DNA of 15,133 nt from CAMBDR01 sp046597185 (GCA_046597185.1 JBKJLF010000563.1:1-15133), one strand, 5' to 3'. Shown: positions 5,946 through 15,027, numbered from the stretch's first letter. Made by a program: numbers and translations. The notes: a model not told the origin generated them from the sequence alone.

Positions 5946-6714
5946 TCACCGCAAACGCCGCGCCTTGCGGATCATGAATCACCGTAAAGCGCCCGACGTT
6001 GGGAATCTCCATCGGCGGCATTAATATCTTGCCGCCCGCAGCACTGGCTTTGGCTGCCGTGGCATCACAATCGTCCACCATAAAATAGGGCAACCAATTG
6101 GGTGGAATCGGGCCCATTTCAGCCTGAATGGCCAGCATGCCGCCGATGGATTGGCCACCGATCTGCCATTCGGTATAGTCACTGGGTGCCCCGTTTGAGC
6201 CGCCGATGGCACCCCAGTTAAAAAGTTGGGTATAAAATGCAGTCGCACCGGCAATATCATTGGTCCACAATTCGCCCCAGCAAAACGTGCCCGTTTCACC
6301 AGAAATTTGAATGCCCTTGCTTTGATTGGCTTGCCATACGCAAATACTGGCACCTTGCGGATCTTGCAAAATCGCCATCCGCCCTGCATCCATCACATCA
6401 AACGCGCTGGCCACCACGGTGCCGCCCAATTCTGCCGCTTTGGCCGCGCTGGCATCGGCACTATCGGTGGCAACATAGGGCATCCAGTGTGCTGGTACGC
6501 CATGGGCTTTGGCTTCGGGCTGCAACTCGCACATGGCACCGATTTCCAAATCACGCAGGGTTAGCATGGTGTACACCATGTCCGGGCCAGCAGGGGAATC
6601 CACTGCTTGCCAATCGAAAATGGCGCTGTAAAATTGCTTGGCGGCGGCCACATCGCTGGTATTGAGTTCAATCCAACAAAATGCACCGGGTGCATGTACG
6701 ATTAATTCTGACAT
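5923..6714 (-). CDS. VOC (glyoxalase/bleomycin-resistance fold) protein, two tandem domains
   Basis: A 263-aa protein made of two related vicinal-oxygen-chelate domains, about residues 6-130 and 138-260. The duplication is visible: FCWIELNTSD (12-21) matches FCWGELWTND (144-153), and GRMAILQDPQGA (111-122) matches GRFTVIHDPQGA (241-252). This is the arrangement of the COG3324 group, which includes mycobacterial Rv0577/CFP30B-like proteins; several are annotated as glyoxalases or hydroxylases without a proven substrate. The usual N-terminal metal-binding His is absent (Trp-Ile-Glu instead), so classical lactoylglutathione lyase activity is doubtful. AGGAG lies seven bases upstream of the ATG on the minus strand. 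It has no operon partner on the same strand next to it other than the receptor relic upstream. Confidence 0.9.
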   Translation of the reverse strand: MSELIVHAPGAFCWIELNTSDVAAAKQFYSAIFDWQAVDSPAGPDMVYTMLTLRDLEIGAMCELQPEAKAHGVPAHWMPYVATDSADASAAKAAELGGTVVASAFDVMDAGRMAILQDPQGASICVWQANQSKGIQISGETGTFCWGELWTNDIAGATAFYTQLFNWGAIGGSNGAPSDYTEWQIGGQSIGGMLAIQAEMGPIPPNWLPYFMVDDCDATAAKASAAGGKILMPPMEIPNVGRFTVIHDPQGAAFAVIKLLHAA

Positions 6715-6836
6715 GTTTGACTCCTGTTTAGTGGTGAGCGAATAACAAAAAAATACAACTTGCCAGCGCCGATTGTAATTCAGAATGATTACGATATCAC
6801 GACCTCAACAAAATATTTTGCGCCATCATTGCACCA

Positions 6837-7415
6837 CTAAAACGTCGTTTGCAAAGTCATGCGCCACGAGCGTGATTCGACCGGATGAAAATGCACATCA
6901 TCCACCCCTTGCGCGGCTTCACCCGGCAAACGCGAGGGGTAATAATAGTCAATGGCCGAATCGCGCCGATTGGTCAAATTAAAACCTTCCAATTCAAACT
7001 TGATGCGTGGGCTGATTTTAAAACCGATGCGGCCAATTAACGTGCTGGTGGCTTTGGAGCGCACGCTATTGTCTTCGATCAAAGGGCGGGGGCCAAAATA
7101 GCGCAGTTGCAAAGCACCAAACCATGGCCACAGATTATCAATCGCCGCCGCCAACGAAGCCACACCTTCCACCGCCCCGGTAATATGTTGGCCGACCGGG
7201 TCCGAGTCGCGATAGCGTGCGTGGGCGTAAGCCAGATCGGCATCCAACGTCAGCCAGGGAAACGGCTGGTAGTAATTCGACCATTCAAAGCCAATACGCC
7301 GACTCGGCCGCCCAGCTTCAGTGCTGCCGGCATCACCGACAAACAACAATTCGGAAGCAAAATCGAGCCGATACAGCGAGATCGTGCTATTCAAGCCCGG
7401 TAGCCATTCGCTGCG
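6837..7415 (-). pseudogene. C-terminal remnant of a TonB-dependent outer-membrane receptor
   Basis: About 190 residues of the end of a TonB-dependent receptor barrel, from SEWLPGLNSTISLYRLDF through FVGDAG, WLTLDADLAYAHARY, LQLRYFGPRPLIEDNSV and FNLTNRRDSAIDYYYPSR to the terminal Phe typical of outer-membrane barrels. Full receptors are about 650-800 aa and carry a signal peptide, plug domain and TonB box; all of that is missing. The open frame continues upstream to 7538, but the residues beyond about 7415 do not look like receptor and cover a glucanase tail encoded on the other strand. No ribosome-binding site or export signal is present, so the fragment should not be functional. The retained part has no internal stop or visible frameshift, which suggests a fairly recent truncation. 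Confidence 0.8.
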
Positions 7416-7544
7416 CGGTTTGATCAACCCTTTCATGCCTTGTTGAATTTGGCCGTGGGTGGCAATTGGCCGGGTAGCCCGAATTCGGCAACGGTGTTTC
7501 CACAGCAGATGCTGGTGGATTATGTGCGGGTGTATCAAAAGTAA
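7404..7544 (+). pseudogene. C-terminal remnant of a GH16 endo-beta-glucanase
   Basis: Plus-strand codons from 7404 to the TAA at 7542-7544 encode 46 residues that match the end of bacterial GH16 beta-glucanases/laminarinases: PFAARFDQPFHALLNLAVGG, then NWPGSPNSATVF and PQQMLVDYVRVYQK. The NLAVGGNWPG and MLVDYVRVYQ strings are characteristic of the last beta strands of this family. An in-frame stop (7401-7403) directly precedes the fragment, and there is no start codon, signal peptide or EIDxxE active-site motif, all of which lie earlier in a full gene. It was too short to appear as an open reading frame. Its last 10 bp overlap the end of the giant kinase gene on the opposite strand. The residues are intact, so the loss of the 5' portion is probably recent. 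Confidence 0.85.
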
Positions 7545-10500
7545 GCGGATTCACCCGCCACGGGGTAAGGCAGCACAATGGTAAAACAACTGCCCTGCCC
7601 CGGCGTGCTGCTAATTTCCAGCTTGCCATGGTGTTTTTGGATAATGCCATAAGAAATCGACAAACCCAAGCCGGTGCCGGAGCCAACATCTTTGGTGGTA
7701 AAAAACGGTTCCAAAATACGCGGCAAAATCTCGGCTTCAATGCCGATGCCATCGTCTTCCACCTCCACCAGCAGCTCGTCACAGCGGCGGCGCAGGCGCA
7801 AGCAAAGTTGGCCTTTGTCGCTACTGCCGCTTTGCTTTTGCCTGGCCGCAATCGCTTGGCAGGCATTGACCAATAAGTTCATGATAACCTGGTTGATCAG
7901 CGCGGGCCAACAGTCATAGAGTGGATCATCGGCGTAGTCAGTGCAAAATTCAACTTGCTCGACCCAGGTGGCGCGCACCAGATTCAAGGTCGCGTCCAGA
8001 CATTCGGACAAGGGCACTGCTTTCTTTTCCGCTTCATCCAACCGGGTGAAGGAACGTAAGTCTTTGACGATATGGATGATGCGCTCGGTGCCGTTCAACA
8101 TGATGGCCACATTATCCTGCAGTGCGGCAAAGCGCCGCGCGAATTCGGCCACGATCTGCGGATCGGGGTTTTCATGCATCAGGTCGTTCAGAAATTGTTC
8201 AAACTCGGTTAAATAACCGCGTTGAATTTGGGCCGCCACATGGGTGAAATTGGTGGGGTTGTTGATTTCATGGGCCACCCCGGCCGTCAGCGTACCCAAC
8301 CCTGCCATTTTTTCTGATTGAATCAAATTGGCCTGCGCCGCACGCAAATCGTGCAAGGTCGCCTCCAGGCTGGCGGTGCGTTGCGCCACCGTGGCTTCCA
8401 GGTTTTCATAGACACGAGCGTTTTCGATGGCAATTGCGGCCTGGGCCGATAAAATCTTCAATAGTTCCAGCCGATCCGCCGTAAACACCCCTTCCAGCAG
8501 CTTGTTTTCCAGATACAACAGGCCCGCCAATTTGCGCTGATGCAAGATCGGCGCGCACAACACCGATTTCGGACGATGTTGGAGAATATAGGGGTCGCTG
8601 CCAAAGCGGCCCTGGCCAGCGGCATCGTCCAGTACCACCGCCTCCTTGGTCAAGGCCACGAACTGAATCAAGCTCACGGGTACATGCGCCAGGGGTGGCA
8701 GGGTTAGCGCATCTGAGAGCGCGCCTGAGGCGTTGGCGCTAATATCATCGGCTGGGGCAATCAGGGGCTGGGCCTGCAACACCTGCACCGACTGCTGATC
8801 CACATTGCCTTGCGCTTCAATCCGCCATTCACCACGGGTCTCCAACAACAGGTAGCCATGCTGCGCACCCGCGTTTTCCAGTACGATACGCATCAATTTT
8901 TCCAACAACTGCTCCAGCACAATTTCCCCAGAAATCGCTTGAGCAGCCTTCATGACGGTGGTCAGATCCAACTGGCCCGGGTTCAACATATGGACGCTGG
9001 CAGCATGATCAGTATGAATCGATGCCAGTGCTGTGATGGTGCGCTCCCGCGCAATCTGCGCCAATAATTCGGGATAGCAGGCTTCCATATGCCGGACTTT
9101 GGCATGTGCGCCCCAATGGCCATACAGCACGCGCGCCTCAGCAAGATAAACCCGCGCAATTTTGATTTTTTTCTGCAACAGATAAAAGCGCCCCGCCAAT
9201 TCGTTGGCCAGTGCCTGGTGATGAATAAAACCATGCTCTTGCGCCACGGCGATGGCTTGATCATACAAATCTGCCGCCGCACCATGACGTCCTTCAAACC
9301 GGGCAACTTCGGCCAAACACAGCAAGTATTTGTGCTGATAGTTTTGCGGACATTGCCTGGCCCAGTCGTGTAGCCACTGCATATCCTTTTGCAGCCGCTT
9401 TTTCCCCTTTTTTTGCCACTGTCCGCTGTTGTCCTTGCTGGCCATATTGAGCGCAGTTTGGTCGCGCAATGTCAGCAGTACATTCAGAAAAAAATATTCG
9501 GTTGTCGAGTACATGCCCGCCAGACCCAAAAGGTGGGCGCGTGAATTTTTCAGCGAAACCCGTGCCTGTTCAAGATTGTCAAACAACATCTGATTAAAGC
9601 CAGCAAACAGGTGAATCAAGGCAAGCAGGCTTGGGTTATGTCTGCCGCTTTGCGTGGCATGATCCACCATAGTGGCCAAATTTTGGCAAGATGCCACGCC
9701 CGCGCCAGTTGCCAGATTTTTGGCCCAGAGCACGTAAAAGTCGAATATGGAACGTGTTTTTAAGGGGTCATTCATTTGCTCAACCATCTGCACGAATTTT
9801 TTGGTTCGCTCAATAAATGGCGGTAACGCGATGCCAGCACCAAACAGCAGCGGAACCAGATTACCCATGATCATGATGGCATAAATCCAGTTACCCGATT
9901 CCAATGCCAGCTTCAGGCATTGGTCTGAATAGGCCAGGTTGGTGTGCAGCGGGTAGTACCAATGGCGGACAAAAATGACATCCAGAAACTGGCTTCTTGC
10001 CTGATGGTTGGCGCTTTGGAATTGGCTCAGTTCGAGTGCTTTTTGCTCAAAGACCGAGGCCAGCCGATATCGTTTTACCACCCCCATGACGGATGAAAAC
10101 GCCATCAAAATATAGGGTGCATCGTGTGTAAAACCATGTTTATAAAGAAAATTTACCCCTTTGAAAACCGCCATCAGATTTAACGCCGAATTGTCCCAGT
10201 AGGCAAACAGGATCACTTCAGAAAACAGTTGTATCGCCACCTGATGCACCGCATTATCGGTAAGTGGTAATTGATCCAGGTGCCGTGTGGCATTGCCAAA
10301 CCGACGCTGCACCCGCTCCTTCAACGATTCCAGCATGATCTGCAAGCGCGACGGATGGGTCGGCAAGTCAATCCCCAGCAAGCGCAAACCAAGCAAGCCA
10401 CCTTCAATGGCGCGTTGATAGTCGCCACGGCTGCCGTACAATTGAATTTGCTTCAGGTGGATTTGCGCCTTTTCCAACGCCGTTTTGGCGTGTTCCAGAG

Positions 10501-12967
10501 CGAGCTTAAAGTGCTGTTCAGAGATTTCATGCTGATGATTGATGTATTCACATTCGGCGCGCTCCAGTGTCAAGGCCAGCGTCAGCGCATATTGCTGTTC
10601 CCAGTCGCCCCCTTCCAGCAAAGCAAGGCCCGTTGTCAGATAACGCAGTGCCGAGCTGAAGGCGGTGGCGGCAACGGCCTTTTTGCCCGCTTGCAAATTG
10701 AGTTTTGCCAGTGCAGTGCGCTCGTGTGGGTCGTGGATTAACGCGTTGGCGGCATGAAATTGATTGAGCACCGCAAACAGCGATTCATCGGCCTGGCTCA
10801 AATCCAGTTGTTGCAGCCACAGATGTGCGATTTTCAGATGTAAAGGTGCCGTCTCGGTGCCAGAGAGCAGCCCATAGGCCGCCTGTTGCACCCGGTCATG
10901 GATAAAGCGAAAACGATACGATGTCACCTTATCCGATTCATTTGACTCGAACAATACTTGTTCCAATAAAAACATGCCTTGCTGTTGCACCAGGCCCGCT
11001 TGCAGCGCCACCCAGATATCGCGCATCGCCTCTTGCAGTGAGCACTGGGCAACCTGGGCCAGGGTTGCCAGATCGAACTGGTGCCCAATGCAAGCCGCAC
11101 GTACCAGCAAGGCACGGGTGGCGAGCGGCAGGCTATGCAATTTCTGGCTCATCAACTCCACCACATTGGCGGTAATTTGCTGCGCGTCAATCTGGGCCAA
11201 ATTCCACTGCCAGCCGCCTTCGTTTGCATCAAAGCGCAAGCTCCCATCCTCATACAGCGCGGTCAGAAAGGCATTGACGAAGAAGGGGTTACCATCGGTT
11301 TTGCTGGCAATCAGATCGGCCAAAGGCGTGACATTGGCCTTGCATGGCGTGAGCGTATCACTCACCAGACGCACCAAGTCAGCAAAGGCCAGTGGCTGTA
11401 GCGTGATGGTCGTCAAGCGCGCCTCTACCTGCTTCAAGCCTTCCAGCAGCGCGGCGAAGGGATGGGTGGCATCGACCCCGGCATTGACTTCATTATCCCG
11501 ATATGCACCCAGAATCAACAGGCACTGGTGTTGCGATTTCAATAGCAGTTCTTCCAGGAAATTTAAGGAAGCCGAGTCAGCCCACTGCAAATCATCCAAA
11601 AACAAAACCAAGGGATGGGCGGCCCGGGCAAAGACTTCAATAAATTGGCGAAAGCTGGCCTGAAACCGATTACGCGCCTCTTGCGGCGGCAACGGCGCGA
11701 CGGCCGGATGCGACCCAATAATCAGTGCCACTTCTGGAATCACTTCGATGATCACTTGCGCATTCACTCCCAAAGCCTCACACATCAGGCTTTTCCAGCG
11801 CTCAATGCGGACCGGGGTTTCGGTCAGCAGTTGCCGTACCAACTCTTGAAAAGCCTGAATCAGGGAAGCATAGGGAATGTCGCGCTGGAACTGGTCAAAT
11901 TTTCCATCGATGAAATAACCATTTTTTTCGATAATGGATTGGTGTACCTCATGCACCAGCGAAGTTTTGCCCACCCCGGAATAACCGGCCACCAGCAGCA
12001 TTTCGGTTTGTCCCTGGCTGACCCGCGCAAACGCGGCCTGCAGTTGTTGCACTTCGGCTTCACGCCCGTAAAGCCGTTGCGGAATTTGAAAGCGCTCTTT
12101 GACATCCTGTTGCCCCAGTTCAAAATAGCGGATGTTTTGGGTAAGCTGATACTGTTGTCGGCAAATTGCCAAATCAGCCACCAGACCCGCCGCACTTTGG
12201 TAACGCTGTTCGGCGGTTTTCGCCATCAGCTTTTGCACCACTTCACACAGCACAAGGGGTAGCTCCGGGCGAATTTCGCGTAGCGGAAGCGGCGTTTTGG
12301 CAAGGTGGCAATGCACCAATTCCATCGGGTCAGTCGCTTCAAAGGGTCGCCTACCCGCCAACATCTGGTAATAGGTCGCACCGAGGGAATAAAAGTCGGT
12401 GCGGTAATCGATGCTGCGATTCATGCGTCCGGTTTGCTCCGGCGACAGATACGCCAGCGTGCCCTCCAATTGGCCGGGGCTTTGTAACTGCTGGCTCTCA
12501 CTGGAGAGCTGGGAGGCGATGCCGAAATCAATGATTTGAACTTGTCCGGATTCAAGATTCACCACCAAATTGGACGGGTTAATGTCTTTATGAATCAGAT
12601 GACGTTGATGAATTTGGTTCAATTTCTCGGCGAAAGCCTGGGCCAGCATCAGAAAAGTCGCCAGCGACAGGGTTTGTCGCGCCAGCACCTGATCGAGCGC
12701 GATGGCACCGATGTCTTGCAGAATCAACACCTGCGCATTGGCTTGCGTCAGCAAAGCGCAACTGCGTAATTGGCCGTTTTCTTGCCAGTCTTTGGTGAGC
12801 GCATATTCGTGTTGCAACAGCGCCAGATTTCTCGGCGTCGCAGCCTCGCCCGACACCGTCTTGAAGATGACGGGCTGCCGGTCCTGCTCACGGTAGCCGC
12901 GATAGACCAAGGTTCTGGCACCCGTATGCAACACCTCGGTGATCTGATAGCCTGGAATGGATAGCAT
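7535..12967 (-). CDS. Trifunctional Ser/Thr kinase / AAA ATPase / GAF-sensor histidine kinase
   Basis: An 1810-aa cytoplasmic signalling protein. Residues 1-270 are a Hanks-type kinase: Lys36, H126-K-D128-I-N-P-S-N133, D147-F-G and SPE (175-177), so the catalytic residues are intact. Residues about 298-560 are an AAA ATPase with Walker A (GYSGVGKT, 328-335) and Walker B (LFLDD, 455-459). About 780-1290 is an all-helical, TPR-like region, then a GAF domain (about 1345-1520), a coiled coil, the H box with His1566 (AHEINNP), N box (N1697, N1701), G1 (DDGIGI, from 1738) and G2 (GTGLGL). The order matches the Hstk-type proteins first described in cyanobacteria. The start has GGAAA eight bases upstream. 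No response regulator lies nearby. Its stop overlaps the glucanase relic. Confidence 0.93.
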   Translation of the reverse strand: MLSIPGYQITEVLHTGARTLVYRGYREQDRQPVIFKTVSGEAATPRNLALLQHEYALTKDWQENGQLRSCALLTQANAQVLILQDIGAIALDQVLARQTLSLATFLMLAQAFAEKLNQIHQRHLIHKDINPSNLVVNLESGQVQIIDFGIASQLSSESQQLQSPGQLEGTLAYLSPEQTGRMNRSIDYRTDFYSLGATYYQMLAGRRPFEATDPMELVHCHLAKTPLPLREIRPELPLVLCEVVQKLMAKTAEQRYQSAAGLVADLAICRQQYQLTQNIRYFELGQQDVKERFQIPQRLYGREAEVQQLQAAFARVSQGQTEMLLVAGYSGVGKTSLVHEVHQSIIEKNGYFIDGKFDQFQRDIPYASLIQAFQELVRQLLTETPVRIERWKSLMCEALGVNAQVIIEVIPEVALIIGSHPAVAPLPPQEARNRFQASFRQFIEVFARAAHPLVLFLDDLQWADSASLNFLEELLLKSQHQCLLILGAYRDNEVNAGVDATHPFAALLEGLKQVEARLTTITLQPLAFADLVRLVSDTLTPCKANVTPLADLIASKTDGNPFFVNAFLTALYEDGSLRFDANEGGWQWNLAQIDAQQITANVVELMSQKLHSLPLATRALLVRAACIGHQFDLATLAQVAQCSLQEAMRDIWVALQAGLVQQQGMFLLEQVLFESNESDKVTSYRFRFIHDRVQQAAYGLLSGTETAPLHLKIAHLWLQQLDLSQADESLFAVLNQFHAANALIHDPHERTALAKLNLQAGKKAVAATAFSSALRYLTTGLALLEGGDWEQQYALTLALTLERAECEYINHQHEISEQHFKLALEHAKTALEKAQIHLKQIQLYGSRGDYQRAIEGGLLGLRLLGIDLPTHPSRLQIMLESLKERVQRRFGNATRHLDQLPLTDNAVHQVAIQLFSEVILFAYWDNSALNLMAVFKGVNFLYKHGFTHDAPYILMAFSSVMGVVKRYRLASVFEQKALELSQFQSANHQARSQFLDVIFVRHWYYPLHTNLAYSDQCLKLALESGNWIYAIMIMGNLVPLLFGAGIALPPFIERTKKFVQMVEQMNDPLKTRSIFDFYVLWAKNLATGAGVASCQNLATMVDHATQSGRHNPSLLALIHLFAGFNQMLFDNLEQARVSLKNSRAHLLGLAGMYSTTEYFFLNVLLTLRDQTALNMASKDNSGQWQKKGKKRLQKDMQWLHDWARQCPQNYQHKYLLCLAEVARFEGRHGAAADLYDQAIAVAQEHGFIHHQALANELAGRFYLLQKKIKIARVYLAEARVLYGHWGAHAKVRHMEACYPELLAQIARERTITALASIHTDHAASVHMLNPGQLDLTTVMKAAQAISGEIVLEQLLEKLMRIVLENAGAQHGYLLLETRGEWRIEAQGNVDQQSVQVLQAQPLIAPADDISANASGALSDALTLPPLAHVPVSLIQFVALTKEAVVLDDAAGQGRFGSDPYILQHRPKSVLCAPILHQRKLAGLLYLENKLLEGVFTADRLELLKILSAQAAIAIENARVYENLEATVAQRTASLEATLHDLRAAQANLIQSEKMAGLGTLTAGVAHEINNPTNFTHVAAQIQRGYLTEFEQFLNDLMHENPDPQIVAEFARRFAALQDNVAIMLNGTERIIHIVKDLRSFTRLDEAEKKAVPLSECLDATLNLVRATWVEQVEFCTDYADDPLYDCWPALINQVIMNLLVNACQAIAARQKQSGSSDKGQLCLRLRRRCDELLVEVEDDGIGIEAEILPRILEPFFTTKDVGSGTGLGLSISYGIIQKHHGKLEISSTPGQGSCFTIVLPYPVAGESAYF

Positions 12968-13280
12968 GCGCCGTTTCCTGTTTGATTTGAATCAATCGTT
13001 AGCCGCAAACACCGCTTCTCACCTTCCGGTATTCTGATTGATTTTAACATCGCCAATCCGGGGCTGGCACGCATATTATTAAATCATGACAACAAACTTG
13101 CGCAACATCATGCTTCAATCCGCCAGGCAAGATTCGGCATCGGCGCATTGCTGTTGCTGCACGAAAAAACTCATCCAAAAAACAACATCCATGCCAAATC
13201 ATGCAATGATATTTAATGATTTTCGTTTCTTTTCACTTGCATTTCACATTTTTTCACTTCATACTCAACTCAACAAAACC

Positions 13281-13292
13281 GAGCGCGCGCTC
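13281..13292. promoter_or_regulatory. 12-bp perfect palindrome, possible auxiliary operator
   Basis: GAGCGCGCGCTC is its own reverse complement. It sits inside AACCGAGCGC (13277-13286), which recurs 154 bp downstream in the operator-like site at the lipase promoter. The distance is close to a whole number of helical turns, as for looped repression; that role is inference. Confidence 0.3.
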
Positions 13293-13391
13293 TAACCGCG
13301 CCACAAAAGTAAATGCAAGAAGTCGGATAGTTTTTTTCAATCTTTGCGCAACATCAATAAACAAATTTTTCGATTTTTCCTCACTTATTGC

Positions 13392-13420
13392 TTGCGCTTA
13401 GAGCAAACAATCTATATGAT
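13392..13420 (+). promoter_or_regulatory. Putative sigma70 promoter of the lipase operon
   Basis: TTGCGC (13392-13397) and TATGAT (13415-13420) are separated by 17 bp, a good sigma70 pair. Transcription would start near 13427, just before the operator-like palindrome, and leave a leader of about 185 nt. Confidence 0.5.
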
Positions 13421-13429
13421 TTATCGAAC

Positions 13430-13447
13430 AAACCGAGCGCTCGCTTT
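13430..13447. promoter_or_regulatory. 18-bp near-perfect palindrome, operator-like
   Basis: AAACCGAGCGCTCGCTTT is symmetric about 13438/13439 apart from one mismatched pair. Length and symmetry are those of operators for TetR-type dimers, and its position from about +3 after the putative start site fits repression of the lipase operon. The regulator is not in this window. Confidence 0.45.
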
Positions 13448-13612
13448 ATGTTTACGGCAATTAAATAGTCGTATTTTAAACTAAAAAAAGCACATTTAAT
13501 TATCATTATGAAAGGATTTAATCATAAAATAATGTCAAACATAAAAGCAAATGAAATTCACCACATCAAAAAATATATTTAAAAAAACGATAGACTTTCG
13601 GAGACAAGACAA

Positions 13613-14977
13613 ATGAACCTGGTAAATTTTAAAAAATGGTTACCCACGGCCGCCCTCGCGGCAACCCTCAGCTTTGGCATTAGCCCAACCGTCGCCGCCG
13701 CACCAGCGACGACTATTTTCGTTCATGGTTTTATGGGTTTTTGTGAAGATGAAGCGCTGGGTTACAAGTATTGGGGCGGGCTGGATGATATTCCTGCCCA
13801 GATGCGCGCCGCCTATCCGGATATGGCTTCATATTCGGTTTGTGTCGGCCCTTTAAGCTCCAACTATGACCGCGCGATTGAATTGTATTGGAAGATCAAA
13901 GGCGGTTGCATCGATTACGGTGCCAATCACGCAGCCAAACATGGCCACGACCGTTACTTCAAAAATTCATCCGCCGCGCGCAACACCGCTGATGCGCGCC
14001 AATGTCCGAATGCCTCCAGCACCGTGGTAAAAAACAAGGCGGTCTACCCCGCCTGGGATGAAGCCCATCCAATTCACATCATTGCCCATAGTCAAGGCGG
14101 CCAAACCGCTCGCATGTTGGCGCAAATGCTGGCCAACGGCGGCATGAGCCCGGAATTGGACACCAATTTATTTGCCGGTGCCCCAGTCAATGCACGCTGG
14201 ATCAAAAGCATCACCACCATTGCCACTCCGAACGACGGCACCACGCTGGTCAACACCATTACTGATTACGTGCCCTTTGTGCAAACCCTGGCCGCTGGCG
14301 TTGCCACCTTTGTCGGTGCCAACCCCTTGCTGACCGATTTTGCCTACGACTTCAAGCTCGATCAATGGGATGTACCGACCAAAGGCAGCGGCGAGAGTTT
14401 TTCTGATTACATGTATCGGGTCTTGAACAATAATCCGAAAAAGATTTTTACTGATCGCAATGTGCGCGACATCAGCACCTTTGATTTGTCGCCCGATGGT
14501 GCCATGCGCACCAATGACTGGGTAGTGGATCAAGCCGACCATTATTATTTTTCGATCAGCACCCGCTCCAACACCAATGGCTGGATTACTGGCTGGGCTT
14601 ATCCGCGCTGGGACGCCAATCCTTTGATCGGCTTATTCTGTGGCCCCGGCTTCATGGGCAACTTTAGCAGCAGCGGTTTGCCGACCATCGATTCCTCCTG
14701 GCGCGACAGCGACTGTGTGGTGCCAACCCGTGCGCAAAAAGCCCCTACCCAGAAAATTACTTATGGCGCACCAAAGGGCACTGCATCGACCGCACGCAAC
14801 CCCCTGATCATTGACATTAGCGCCGGTGGCACCCCACAAAAAGGTGCATGGAACTGGAGGGGAACACAAGATCACTTCGATCACCTTGACATTGTCGGCT
14901 GGACGCTCGGGTGGTCATCCACTGACAAACAGAACTTTTACAAAGCCCATATTAATATCTTACGCAGCTTGCCTTAA
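13613..14977 (+). CDS. Secreted triacylglycerol lipase, family I.5 (zinc lipase) type
   Basis: A 454-aa exported alpha/beta-hydrolase. Residues 1-30 are a Sec signal peptide ending near VAAA, followed at once by the catalytic domain. The oxyanion-hole region is HGF (38-40), the nucleophile is Ser160 in AHSQGG, and the likely acid and base are Asp291 (FDLSPDGA) and His424 (FDHLDIVGW). YKYWGG, D86 in NYDRA, H106 and H112 in NHAAKHGHDR, and D250 in KLDQW reproduce the zinc site of Geobacillus lipases (Asp61, His81, His87, Asp238) with identical D-H-H spacing. Six Cys residues (44, 77, 99, 131, 343, 368) suggest disulphides. It should hydrolyse acylglycerols outside the cell. GGAG (13600-13603) lies nine bases before the ATG. 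The next gene follows after 50 bp, probably in one operon. Confidence 0.92.
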   Translation: MNLVNFKKWLPTAALAATLSFGISPTVAAAPATTIFVHGFMGFCEDEALGYKYWGGLDDIPAQMRAAYPDMASYSVCVGPLSSNYDRAIELYWKIKGGCIDYGANHAAKHGHDRYFKNSSAARNTADARQCPNASSTVVKNKAVYPAWDEAHPIHIIAHSQGGQTARMLAQMLANGGMSPELDTNLFAGAPVNARWIKSITTIATPNDGTTLVNTITDYVPFVQTLAAGVATFVGANPLLTDFAYDFKLDQWDVPTKGSGESFSDYMYRVLNNNPKKIFTDRNVRDISTFDLSPDGAMRTNDWVVDQADHYYFSISTRSNTNGWITGWAYPRWDANPLIGLFCGPGFMGNFSSSGLPTIDSSWRDSDCVVPTRAQKAPTQKITYGAPKGTASTARNPLIIDISAGGTPQKGAWNWRGTQDHFDHLDIVGWTLGWSSTDKQNFYKAHINILRSLP

Positions 14978-15027
14978 GCGCGGCCCAATTCCACCATACC
15001 TACAATACAATGAACAGGAATAAGATT

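Larger units (their letters stand above)
12968..13612. other. 645-bp AT-rich divergent intergenic region
   Basis: This gap separates the giant kinase and the lipase. The left part (to about 13085) should hold the kinase promoter, which I cannot place with confidence. The right part carries a good promoter and palindrome for the lipase, entered separately. A 13-bp string, TTGCGCAACATCA, occurs twice (13098-13110 and 13344-13356). The lipase leader, about 165-185 nt, is very A/T rich. I see no convincing gene: the frame at 13086-13295 is Cys/Phe/His-rich without a ribosome-binding site. Confidence 0.6.

Noticed and set aside
7416..7538. Start of the receptor frame as a real N-terminus
   Set aside because: These residues are the antisense reading of the GH16 tail and show no signal peptide or plug domain.
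13086..13295. 69-aa plus-strand frame in the intergenic region
   Set aside because: It has no ribosome-binding site, odd composition (four consecutive Cys) and no recognisable domain.
13508..13582. 24-codon frame just before the lipase as a leader peptide
   Set aside because: It is Lys/Ile-rich only because the DNA is A/T rich; there is no ribosome-binding site and no attenuator-like hairpins were seen.
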